Source: SYIM01 sp044359405 (GTDB lineage: Bacteria > Pseudomonadota > Gammaproteobacteria > Burkholderiales > Burkholderiaceae_E). Taken from it: 19,340 bases of DNA. The stretch is from positions 1-19,340 of the forward strand of contig JBIKMC010000031.1 in NCBI GenBank assembly GCA_044359405.1. The letters are read 5' to 3'. The notes under the pieces are model-generated. The model searched no databases. It worked only from the letters and a program-made list of their open reading frames with translations, and was not told the DNA's origin. Numbering within the stretch: the first letter of the stretch is position 1; each line of letters starts with the position of its first letter. Made by a program: the position numbers and the translations under genes. Positions 1-6,459 of the stretch are shown one piece after another.

Positions 1-1568
1 CGTGCAAACCGAGCAGCGAAATCGCTGGCCAGGAGGTTTTCTATCAGTACAACGTCGCTGCGGGCGAGCTGAAACGACAGAGGGCTGACCAACATGCCCA
101 GAGCGGACATGACGCCGGAGGCAACCGGCAGAATTACGCGGGGAATCCGCAGCTTGCGGGCAATTCGCATCGCATGGGCGGGCCCTGATCCGCCAAAGCC
201 GATCATGGTGCCCCGACGGTAGTCGAACCCTATTTCGCTGGCGTGCACGCGGAACGCCCTGGCCACATCCTCGTTGATGATTTCGTGAATGCCCCAGGCC
301 GCGCGGGCCAGATCGATTCCGAGAGGCGAAGCGATGGTGTCATGAATGGCCCGCTCGGCAGCCTGCTGATCAAGTCCCATCTGCCCGCCAAGAAAAAACG
401 CCGGATCGTAGTAGCCGAGGACGAGGTTGGCATCGGTGAGCGTCGGCTTAAGTCCGCCCAGGCCATAGCAGGCGGGCCCAGGAGATGCGCCCGCGCTGCG
501 CGGCCCGACGCGGATGAGGCCGCGCTGATCGAGCTCGGCGATGCTGCCACCGCCGGCGCCGATCTCGATCATCTCGATGACCGGCACGCGCACTGGCAGA
601 CCGCTGCCCGCTCGAAACTCATGCACGCGCGCGACTTCGATTTCATAGCTGCGCTCGGGCTGGCCGCCGCGGACAATTGCACCCTTAGCAGTGGTGCCCC
701 CCATGTCATAAGAAAGGATGTCATCAACACCGAGCCTGCGCCCATGATGCGCAGACATCAGAACGCCGGCCGCCGGGCCGGACTCCAACATCCTCACCGG
801 ATAGCGGCGCGCGGTAGCCGGAGTCACCGTACCGCCGCTTGAAGTCATGATGTACAGGGGACCCGTTGCTCCGCGCTTAGCTAGCCCGGCCTCGAGATTG
901 CTGAGATAACGATCAACCATGGGCTGCGCATACGCGTTAATGAGCGTGGTCGTCCAGCGCTCATACTCCTTGGCATAGGGCAGCACATCGGCCGATGTGC
1001 TCACGTAAAGATCGGGCCAGTGTTGAGCGACAAGGTCGCTGATACGCTGCTCGTGAACCGGATTGACAAACGAGTTCAGCAGACAGACGGCCAAGGCCTG
1101 GATCTGGTGCTGCTCAACCAAGGCGCGAACACCGCGAAGCACCTCATCGTCATCCATCGCCTGGGTGCATTGACCATCGTGAGCGACTCGCTCGCTGATC
1201 TCCATGCGATGCCTGCGTTCAACAAGCGGCTTCGGATAGCGAATATCAAGCTGATACAGATCGTAGCGCTGCTCGCGCGCGATGTCGGGCACATCGCTGA
1301 AACCCCGGGTGACCAGCATGCCGATACGCGCACCCTTGCGCTCGATGACCGCATTGGTGACCAGCGTGGAACCGTGAATAACGCTACTGACACGGTCGAT
1401 GCTGACACCCGCCTTCAGCAGCAACTGATCGATTCCGTCAAGAACCGCGATCGAAGGATCGCTGGGAGTGGTGAGGCGCTTGTGAATGCAGATCGAACGC
1501 TCAGCGTCATCGATCAGGACAAAATCTGTAAACGTGCCGCCAATGTCAACACCGATGCGGTAGGCCAT
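1..1568 (-). CDS. hyuA: Hydantoinase/5-oxoprolinase subunit A (HyuA-like), 3' end outside window
   Basis: Partial gene: 522 codons are open from ATG 1568 to the left edge. HyuA-type proteins carry out ATP-dependent opening of hydantoin, 5-oxoproline or related lactam rings (some relatives are acetone or acetophenone carboxylase subunits), usually with a HyuB partner. Visible: N-terminal nucleotide-fold motif GVDIGGTFTD (residues 6-15), HGSTLVTNA (65-73), ESGPAAG (262-268), the second phosphate loop YDMGGTTAKG (287-296), GAGGGSIA (337-344), GPRSAGASPGPACYG (355-369), LTDANLVLGY (377-386) and FGGSGPAH (458-465). A full HyuA is near 680-700 residues, so roughly a quarter is missing. The start is favoured because the domain begins at once and GAGG lies 5 bases upstream. 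It is divergent from the GntR regulator at 1808 and probably controlled by it. A hyuB gene beyond the left edge is expected but not seen. The exact substrate cannot be told from sequence. Confidence 0.93.
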   Translation of the reverse strand, partial: MAYRIGVDIGGTFTDFVLIDDAERSICIHKRLTTPSDPSIAVLDGIDQLLLKAGVSIDRVSSVIHGSTLVTNAVIERKGARIGMLVTRGFSDVPDIAREQRYDLYQLDIRYPKPLVERRHRMEISERVAHDGQCTQAMDDDEVLRGVRALVEQHQIQALAVCLLNSFVNPVHEQRISDLVAQHWPDLYVSTSADVLPYAKEYERWTTTLINAYAQPMVDRYLSNLEAGLAKRGATGPLYIMTSSGGTVTPATARRYPVRMLESGPAAGVLMSAHHGRRLGVDDILSYDMGGTTAKGAIVRGGQPERSYEIEVARVHEFRAGSGLPVRVPVIEMIEIGAGGGSIAELDQRGLIRVGPRSAGASPGPACYGLGGLKPTLTDANLVLGYYDPAFFLGGQMGLDQQAAERAIHDTIASPLGIDLARAAWGIHEIINEDVARAFRVHASEIGFDYRRGTMIGFGGSGPAHAMRIARKLRIPRVILPVASGVMSALGMLVSPLSFQLARSDVVLIENLLASDFAARFA

Positions 1569-1583
1569 GTGCCTCGTCTCCCC

Positions 1584-1593
1584 GTATACTTTG
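1584..1593 (+). promoter_or_regulatory. Candidate regulator box 1 (GTATACTT core)
   Basis: GTATACTTTG lies 15 bases upstream of the hyuA ATG, next to its ribosome binding site. Its GTATACTT core occurs again in the same intergenic region at 1659-1666 on the opposite strand. GntR/FCD regulators are known to bind short palindromes of the TnGTnnnACnA type, often with GTATAC at the centre, so the box is plausibly bound by the regulator encoded at 1808. Confidence 0.45.
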
Positions 1594-1657
1594 TCGTCCC
1601 CGGAGAATGCCCGCCTCATTCTTGGAAAGCGATCATCCGGGTAGCTTTTCGGCTGTC

Positions 1658-1670
1658 TAAGTATACAATC
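1658..1670 (-). promoter_or_regulatory. Candidate regulator box 2 (ATTGTATACTTA)
   Basis: On the minus strand this reads GATTGTATACTTA. The left half TTGTATAC is a perfect half of the TTGTATACAA palindrome typical of GntR/FCD operators. It shares GTATACTT with box 1 in inverted orientation; the two GTATAC centres are 77 bp apart, about seven helical turns, which would suit looping. It overlaps the predicted hyuA -10. Confidence 0.5.
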
Positions 1671-1688
1671 CGAAGGCGCTTGCACCAA
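1660..1688 (-). promoter_or_regulatory. Candidate sigma70-type promoter for hyuA
   Basis: Read on the minus strand, TTGGTG (1688-1683) is followed by a 17-base spacer and TATACT (1665-1660). The -10 matches TATAAT at 5 of 6 positions, the -35 at 3 of 6, and the spacing is ideal. Transcription would begin near 1653, giving a leader of about 85 bases. The -10 overlaps the GTATAC box at 1661-1666, so a repressor bound there would block polymerase. Judged by eye only. Confidence 0.5.
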
Positions 1689-1807
1689 GCCCTTTGTGCC
1701 GTTAAGAAGCCCTTGGCGCGCCCCGGGGCGACCGCTTTGAACGGGCGCCACCGGCACGCTGCCAAGACGACAAAGCGCCACGGCACGAAGAACATTAAAC
1801 TTCGGCC

Positions 1808-2713
1808 ATGGTCAAGTCCGCATCCAATCCGTCCCGTCTGGCAAGCGCTGCGGTTCGTCGCAAGCGCTCGGAGAGCACCGCATCCGACAAGCCGGCCCAG
1901 GCGCTGCATGCGCAAGACAGTGCTCCCGCCGGCCAACAGTCGGACGAGGTCAAACGCCTTGCGAAATCAGCGGCAAGGGCCTACGACCACATTCGTGAGC
2001 ATATTCTGTCGGGATCGTATCGCCCCGGTGAGGCGCTACGCGAGCATGTTCTCGCCGCCGAGATCGGCGTCAGCCGAACGCCCATCCGGGAGGCGCTGCG
2101 CCGACTGGCTGCCGATGGATTCGTCAGCTTCGTGGCGAACCAGGGCGCCTCCGTCACCGAATGGACCGAGCGCTCGCTGGCTGATCTGATCGACGTGCGC
2201 AGTGAGCTCGCTGCGATGGCGGCCAGGTTGGCCGCGGGACGAATCCAGAGTATCGAACTCGAGGCTCTGCGCCTGCTCAACGTGCGCCTGTTGGAGGTCT
2301 CGCGGCGTCGCGCCTCGGATTACCTGAACGAGGCGGCCCGTCTGAATATCGAATTTCACAAAATTGTCTTTAGTGCGGCGGCAAACCCCTGGCTTAGACA
2401 GTTGCTGGAACAGACCTCCTACCTGCCGATGGTTCAGCGGGCCTATTTCGAATTCGATGCCGGCGCATGGCAGCACGCGAGCGCCCGCTATGATGATCTG
2501 ATCGAGGCTTTATCGCTGGGCGATGGTGAGTGGGCGGCTTCGGCGATCCGTTCACATTTTCGAGCGGCCCGTCAGTCGATCGCGCGAAAAATGCTGTCAT
2601 CGCACCTCGGTGGCCCGAGCGCGACCGGCGCCGCCAGTCAACCTGACATCGCCGCTGAATCCGAACCCGCCCAGTCACGGACGAGATCGCCGCCGCGCCC
2701 CCGAAAACCCTAG
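1808..2713 (+). CDS. GntR-family transcriptional regulator, FCD (FadR) subfamily
   Basis: 301-residue DNA-binding regulator. The winged helix-turn-helix spans about residues 56-120 (YDHIREHILSG at 59-69, then GVSRTPIREALRRLAADGFV at 87-106, the hallmark GntR recognition region). A helical FCD effector domain covers about 121-260. Of the usual FCD metal-site residues, N180, H184 and H250 are visible, but the position normally held by the histidine before 'xxxLEAL' looks like Y228, so the metal site may be incomplete. Both ends carry low-complexity tails: a Ser/Ala/Lys/Arg-rich stretch of about 50 residues before the HTH and a Pro/Arg-rich tail after 265. There is no clear Shine-Dalgarno before ATG 1808, but no other in-frame ATG/GTG/TTG occurs before the HTH. 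Divergent from hyuA, which it most likely controls with an acidic or ring-derived effector. Ends 6 bp from the convergent iclR-type gene. Confidence 0.93.
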   Translation: MVKSASNPSRLASAAVRRKRSESTASDKPAQALHAQDSAPAGQQSDEVKRLAKSAARAYDHIREHILSGSYRPGEALREHVLAAEIGVSRTPIREALRRLAADGFVSFVANQGASVTEWTERSLADLIDVRSELAAMAARLAAGRIQSIELEALRLLNVRLLEVSRRRASDYLNEAARLNIEFHKIVFSAAANPWLRQLLEQTSYLPMVQRAYFEFDAGAWQHASARYDDLIEALSLGDGEWAASAIRSHFRAARQSIARKMLSSHLGGPSATGAASQPDIAAESEPAQSRTRSPPRPRKP

Positions 2714-2719
2714 AGAAGA

Positions 2720-3472
2720 TCAGCCGCCCGACCCACCCAGACGCAGGGTAACGCGCTGCGCACTCGCGATGACCGTTGCCGCCATCGCACGCATTCTGCT
2801 CAGCCCCATACGTGCGACCGGCCCGGATACGGCCAGCGCCGCACCGACGGCGCCCGTGTGATCGCGAATGGGCGCCGCAACACCTGCGATACCCTCACGC
2901 CACTCTTCACTGGCGGTCGCGTAGCCTCGTCGGCGGATTCGCTGAAGTTCGAGTATCAAGCTGGCCGGATCGGTGATGGTGTGAGGCGTCATCGCGACCA
3001 GCGAACCGCTTACCCGCTCGATACAGGCCTTATCCTGCCAGGCCAGCATCGCCTTACTGGCCGAACCGCAGTGCAGTGGAATGCGTGCGCCCAGCGGGGT
3101 GTGGATACGAACTGCGGCATCACTGTCGGCCTTGTCCAGAAATATGGACTCGTCCCCACTGCGAATGGCCAGATAGGCTGTTTCGCCCGTCGCCAGGGCC
3201 AAGGCTTTGAGTTCGGGCGCGACCGCATCGACCAGCCCGCGCCCGTGGCCACTGCGCATGCCCACAGCCCAGAGTCTGGCGCTCAGGCGGTAGCGGCCGG
3301 CTGAATCGTACCGCTCGACGTAACCCGTCTGCTCCAAGGTTTTTAGGACTCGGAACACCGTGGCCTTGTCCAGGCCCACGCCGCGCCCAATCTCGGTGAC
3401 ACCGGCCCCGCCGGATACGTCCGACAGAAACTCAACCACATGCAGCGCCTTGACCAGTACCTTGATCGTCAT
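2720..3472 (-). CDS. IclR-family transcriptional regulator
   Basis: 250 residues from ATG 3472. An upstream in-frame GTG at 3502 would add 10 residues; I prefer the ATG because the winged-helix domain begins directly after it, though neither start has a strong ribosome binding site. The N-terminal HTH (about 1-65) contains GVTEIGRGVGLDKATVFRVLKTLEQTGYV-type IclR sequence, and the C-terminal effector domain has IPLHCGSASKAMLA and GIAGVAAPIRD motifs. These proteins are usually homotetramers sensing small aromatic or aliphatic acids. It is divergent from the Bug/amidohydrolase/acyl-CoA operon starting at 3664 and is the natural candidate to control it. The 3' end is convergent with the GntR gene, leaving no room for a separate terminator. 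Confidence 0.93.
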   Translation of the reverse strand: MTIKVLVKALHVVEFLSDVSGGAGVTEIGRGVGLDKATVFRVLKTLEQTGYVERYDSAGRYRLSARLWAVGMRSGHGRGLVDAVAPELKALALATGETAYLAIRSGDESIFLDKADSDAAVRIHTPLGARIPLHCGSASKAMLAWQDKACIERVSGSLVAMTPHTITDPASLILELQRIRRRGYATASEEWREGIAGVAAPIRDHTGAVGAALAVSGPVARMGLSRMRAMAATVIASAQRVTLRLGGSGG

Positions 3473-3616
3473 TGAAGCACCCGTTATTCGGCGACCCAAC
3501 ACAGCGTCCAGCGCGATGAACCCATGCCCCGCCCAAGATCAGCGGGACTGTCGACCCGATATCCGCACGCGTACGTTGACGGTGGTCTGGTCCGATGTTA
3601 GCGTTAGCCGTTGACG

Positions 3617-3646
3617 AATATAACACGCTGTTTCACATTGTGTAAC
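3617..3646 (-). promoter_or_regulatory. Candidate promoter for the IclR-type gene
   Basis: Minus strand: GTTACA (3646-3641), an 18-base spacer, then TATATT (3622-3617). The -35 matches 4 of 6 and the -10 matches 5 of 6. It would give a leader of about 140 bases before ATG 3472. It overlaps the dyad at 3630-3646, which fits autorepression. Judged by eye only. Confidence 0.35.
3630..3646. promoter_or_regulatory. Candidate operator dyad GTTTCAC-ATT-GTGTAAC
   Basis: A 17-bp imperfect palindrome (6 of 7 arm positions match) sits 17 bp before the Bug gene start and overlaps the candidate iclR -35. Its size, symmetry and place between two divergent genes suit an IclR-type operator. The binding protein is inferred from position only. 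Confidence 0.45.
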
Positions 3647-3663
3647 GCTATTAACGGAGACTC

Positions 3664-4677
3664 ATGATGCCCCTTACCCGCACCTCGTCAAGACTCGCCG
3701 TTGCCCTGTCGGGCCTCGCGCTGGCCGCCAGCACCCTGCTACTTGCGACATCACCCGCCAGGGCTCAAGATCAACGCACCGCTTATCCCAATCGCCCCGT
3801 CAAACTGATCATTCCCTACACGCCCGGTGCCCACGCTGATCTGCTGGCCAGGGCGGTTGCACAGAAACTGTCCGAGCAGTGGAACCAGTCGGTCGTGGTT
3901 GAGAATCGCGCAGGAGGCGGTGGCAGCATCGGCACGTTAGCCGGTGCCAAGGCGCCCAACGACGGCTACAACCTGCTCATGACATCGACCGGGGTTCTCA
4001 TCGTGAACCCCCTGCTTCAGAGCAAACCGCCTTACGACCCCATTAAAGATCTCGATGCTGTTGCTCCGCTGGTTGAAACACCGTGGGCGCTGTACGTACA
4101 CCCGTCGGTTCCCGCCAACAATGTGCGCGAACTGGTCGAAGTCGCCCGTCGCGACCCCGGCAAGCTCAACGGCGCCACACCGGGCATGGGTACCACCAAT
4201 CACCTGGCCATCGAACTGCTCGGGCTGTCCACCGACACACGCTTCAATACGGTGCACTACAAAGGCAGCGCTCAAGCCATGATCGATCTCATGAGTGGAC
4301 TTAACCAACTGATGTTCGACTCGCTACTTCAGATGCAACACGTCAAGACCGGCAAGCTCAAGGCCCTGGCGGTCACCAGCTCGAAGCGATCCGAATTCGC
4401 GCCCGACGTACCCAGCGTGGTCGAGGCCGGCTTTCCTGGCCTTGAGCTCAGTACCTGGTTCGGTCTGTTCGTCCCGCCGGGTGTGCCGTCCGAAATCATC
4501 AACAAGATCAATGCCGACGTCGATCGCGCCATGGATAGCCCCGAGGTCAAGGAACGACTCAACCTGGCCGGCTTTGCCCGCCTGAAGGGGTCTGCGGATG
4601 CGTTCCGCAACATCGTTCGCAAAGATCACGAAACGCTCAAGCAGGTTGTTGGTAAAGCCAATATTCCACAGCAGTGA
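3664..4677 (+). CDS. Bug/TctC-family periplasmic substrate-binding protein
   Basis: 337 residues, exported to the periplasm. The signal peptide (about 1-34) has a basic start, a Leu/Ala-rich core and an ARA cleavage site before QDQ. The mature part begins with the family signature YPNRPVKLIIPYTPG (41-55), followed by ADLLARAVAQKLSE (58-71), VVVENRAGGGGSIG (77-90) and YDPIKDLDAVAPL. Length is normal for Bug proteins. They bind carboxylates or related small acids, either for tripartite tricarboxylate transporters or as sensory receptors. The usual glycine-rich GGGxD loop after PG is AHAD here, so the ligand may be unusual. No TctA/TctB membrane genes are nearby, which is common for this family in Burkholderiales. 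A good GGAG (3655-3658) precedes ATG 3664. First gene of the operon and overlapped by the next gene, so its ligand is probably the substrate of the downstream enzymes. Confidence 0.95.
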   Translation: MMPLTRTSSRLAVALSGLALAASTLLLATSPARAQDQRTAYPNRPVKLIIPYTPGAHADLLARAVAQKLSEQWNQSVVVENRAGGGGSIGTLAGAKAPNDGYNLLMTSTGVLIVNPLLQSKPPYDPIKDLDAVAPLVETPWALYVHPSVPANNVRELVEVARRDPGKLNGATPGMGTTNHLAIELLGLSTDTRFNTVHYKGSAQAMIDLMSGLNQLMFDSLLQMQHVKTGKLKALAVTSSKRSEFAPDVPSVVEAGFPGLELSTWFGLFVPPGVPSEIINKINADVDRAMDSPEVKERLNLAGFARLKGSADAFRNIVRKDHETLKQVVGKANIPQQ

Positions 4678-5555
4678 GCCCGACTTCCATGACACCGATC
4701 ATTGACATTCATTCGCACTGGGGAACCGAGGCGTTTTACCCCTTGCGAGGCGCGGCCGCTCAGGCAAGGCAGGTACAGATCTGGAAAACCGAGTGCACTT
4801 TCGTCTCAAAGGACGACATGGCCGCCTACCTTCGCAACAGCGGCGTACAGACCATGCTCGACATTGGCTTTACGCGCGAGCTGCCGCTCGAGCAGGTCAG
4901 GGCCATGCACGACGAAATGATCGCATTTCAGAAAGCCCATGCCGATGTAGTGCTGGGTAACTGGATACAACTGTCGCCACACACCGGGCAAGCGGGTATT
5001 GATGAGCTTGAGCGCTGCCGCCAAGCCGGCGCCGGCTTGGTGGGGCTGGCCGTGTCCGCCATCGGCAATCGCCTCTCCATCATTGACGAAGCTTACGCAC
5101 CTTTTTACCGGCACTGCGCCGCCCATGGCATCCCGGTGATGTTTTTCGTGGGCTACACCGGTATCGGCGCGGGTACACCGGGCGGGCTGGGTATCGAACT
5201 CGAGCTGGGTCACCCGCGCTACGTCGATGCCATCGCGGCCCGCTATCCGAAGCTTCAAATCGTTGCGGGTCGTAATCCCTGGCCATGGACTGCCGAGATG
5301 ATCGCGGTGCTGCTGCACAAAGCCAATGTCTGGATTGAGTTCCACGGGATGTCCCCGAGACGACTGCCCGCGGAGATGAAGGAAGAGATTGGCAGCCGGC
5401 TGCGCAGACGCGTCATGTTCGGTTGCGATTACCCACTGCTTCGATACGAAAAAATCGTCGGCGACTGGCGCACCGAAGGCTATGACGAAGCGGTTCTGGC
5501 TGATGTTTTCCATCACAACGCGCAACGTCTCTTTGCACAACTTCAGGCGAACTAA
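4674..5555 (+). CDS. Amidohydrolase-2 family (TIM-barrel) protein
   Basis: 293 residues from GTG 4674, whose GTGA overlaps the Bug stop; ATG 4689 (residue 6) is an alternative. It belongs to the PF04909-type group that includes ACMSD-like decarboxylases, 4-sulfomuconolactone/lactone hydrolases and aromatic acid decarboxylases. Visible: beta1 metal motif DIHSH (11-15), NPWPW (201-205) followed by a helix and NVWIEFHG, and C-terminal FGCDYP (249-254) with the conserved Asp 252, then HHNAQRLFA. Odd: the histidine that normally precedes the G-x-PW motif (AHxGxPW) appears to be Ala/Gly in IVAGRNPW, and the strand-5 position (PVMFFVGYTG, 154-163) also shows no His. The active site may therefore be altered. 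Likely role is ring hydrolysis or decarboxylation of the imported acid before CoA loading; the substrate is unknown. Only 3 bases separate it from the next gene. Confidence 0.88.
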   Translation: MSPTSMTPIIDIHSHWGTEAFYPLRGAAAQARQVQIWKTECTFVSKDDMAAYLRNSGVQTMLDIGFTRELPLEQVRAMHDEMIAFQKAHADVVLGNWIQLSPHTGQAGIDELERCRQAGAGLVGLAVSAIGNRLSIIDEAYAPFYRHCAAHGIPVMFFVGYTGIGAGTPGGLGIELELGHPRYVDAIAARYPKLQIVAGRNPWPWTAEMIAVLLHKANVWIEFHGMSPRRLPAEMKEEIGSRLRRRVMFGCDYPLLRYEKIVGDWRTEGYDEAVLADVFHHNAQRLFAQLQAN

Positions 5556-5558
5556 GCG

Positions 5559-6428
5559 ATGAATATCCCTTCCGGAGAACGCTCTCCGTTCAGAACCGAT
5601 CTGCTGGCCGGCAAGCGCATACTCATCACGGGCGGTGGTAGCGGACTTGGCAAGGCCATGGCGCAGCGAATGGCGGGGCTAGGCGCGCAGCCCGTCATCT
5701 GCGGACGCCGCTCTGAGGTACTGACCGCCACCGCGCAGGAGATCCTGGCCGAGACAGGCGTGGCGGTGCAGACAATCAGCTGTGACATCCGCGACAGTGC
5801 CGCGGTGCAGGACATGATGGAGACCATCTGGCAGACCGGCCCGCTCAATGTACTCATCAACAACGCAGCGGGAAATTTTCTCGCGCGCACGGAAACTCTG
5901 TCTGCGAGAGCCTTCGACGCGGTAACCAGCATCGCCATGAACGGCAATGCTTATTGCAGCATCGCCGCCGGACGACGATGGATTGATTCGGGCCATGCCG
6001 GTGTCATCCTGAATGTGCTCACGGCAGGTGCCGCCGGTGGCCGGGCATTTACCGTTCCCCTCACCATGGCCAAGGCTGCCATGCTTGCCATGACCAAGAG
6101 TCTGGCGGTGGAATGGGGCCCCAAAGGGGTTCGTTCAATCGCCGTCGCTCCGGGGCTTTTTCCTACCCCGGGCGCCTGGCAGCAACTCTATCCGGAAGAC
6201 CGTGACAAACAGGCGGCCATGATGCGGGCCATTCCTGTGGGCCGCTACGGCAGGCATCACGAGTTCGCTGATCTGTGCGCATTCCTGGTCTCCGATGCCG
6301 CGTCCTACCTGAACGGCGACATGATCACCATCGATGGAGGCCGGGCACTCAAAGGCATGGATGTCGATGACCTGCTGTCATGGCCTGCTGAAAAATGGGA
6401 GGCCATCAAGCAGGCCCGAAAGCGCTGA
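5559..6428 (+). CDS. Short-chain dehydrogenase, 2,4-dienoyl-CoA reductase-like
   Basis: 289-residue SDR, one Rossmann domain. TGGGSGLG (24-31) binds the dinucleotide, and CGRR (48-51) just after beta2 suggests NADP(H). NNAAGNF (101-107) and the following FDAVTSIAMNGN are characteristic of the peroxisomal/bacterial 2,4-dienoyl-CoA reductase branch rather than classical SDRs. K172 is present in MAKAAM, but the classical YxxxK tyrosine position is L168, in line with that branch using a different active site. LAVEWGPKGVRS and VAPGLFPTPG are also typical of it. The family reduces trans-2,cis-4-dienoyl-CoA to 3-enoyl-CoA with NADPH, or carries out related acyl-CoA redox steps. Between an amidohydrolase and an acyl-CoA synthetase, it probably acts on the CoA-bound intermediate. 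Very closely spaced on the 5' side. Confidence 0.88.
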   Translation: MNIPSGERSPFRTDLLAGKRILITGGGSGLGKAMAQRMAGLGAQPVICGRRSEVLTATAQEILAETGVAVQTISCDIRDSAAVQDMMETIWQTGPLNVLINNAAGNFLARTETLSARAFDAVTSIAMNGNAYCSIAAGRRWIDSGHAGVILNVLTAGAAGGRAFTVPLTMAKAAMLAMTKSLAVEWGPKGVRSIAVAPGLFPTPGAWQQLYPEDRDKQAAMMRAIPVGRYGRHHEFADLCAFLVSDAASYLNGDMITIDGGRALKGMDVDDLLSWPAEKWEAIKQARKR

Positions 6429-6459
6429 CATCCAGCAACTGCGCACACTCACCCCTCAA

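Larger units (their letters stand above)
3599..3650. repeat. Inverted repeat TAGCGTTA / TAACGCTA around the iclR-Bug promoter region
   Basis: TAGCGTTA (3599-3606) and its exact reverse complement TAACGCTA (3643-3650) are 36 bases apart. A tandem GTTAGC GTTAGC (3597-3608) overlaps the left arm, and CGTTGACG occurs twice (3574-3581 and 3609-3616), 35 bp apart. This repetition in a short AT-richer spacer points to binding sites for more than one dimer, or for a regulator tetramer. Confidence 0.4.

Noticed and set aside
243..842. 199-residue plus-strand open frame
   Set aside because: Antisense to the well-supported hyuA frame.
1734..1776. GCTTTG (1734-1739) / CAAAGC (1771-1776) inverted repeat and GCCACCGGCACG/GCCACGGCACG near-repeat upstream of the GntR gene
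   Set aside because: Short, GC-rich and with a long loop; likely chance given base composition, and no promoter could be placed with it.
1020..2189. 389-residue plus-strand open frame
   Set aside because: It runs antisense through hyuA, across the promoter region and into the GntR gene in another frame; composition is that of a shadow frame in high-GC DNA and no domain is visible.
4806..5540. 244-residue minus-strand open frame
   Set aside because: Lies wholly opposite the amidohydrolase gene and shows no recognisable motif.
6334..6459. Upstream extension of the acyl-CoA synthetase frame
   Set aside because: Would overlap the SDR gene by 95 bases and adds non-conserved sequence; ATG 6460 fits the domain start.
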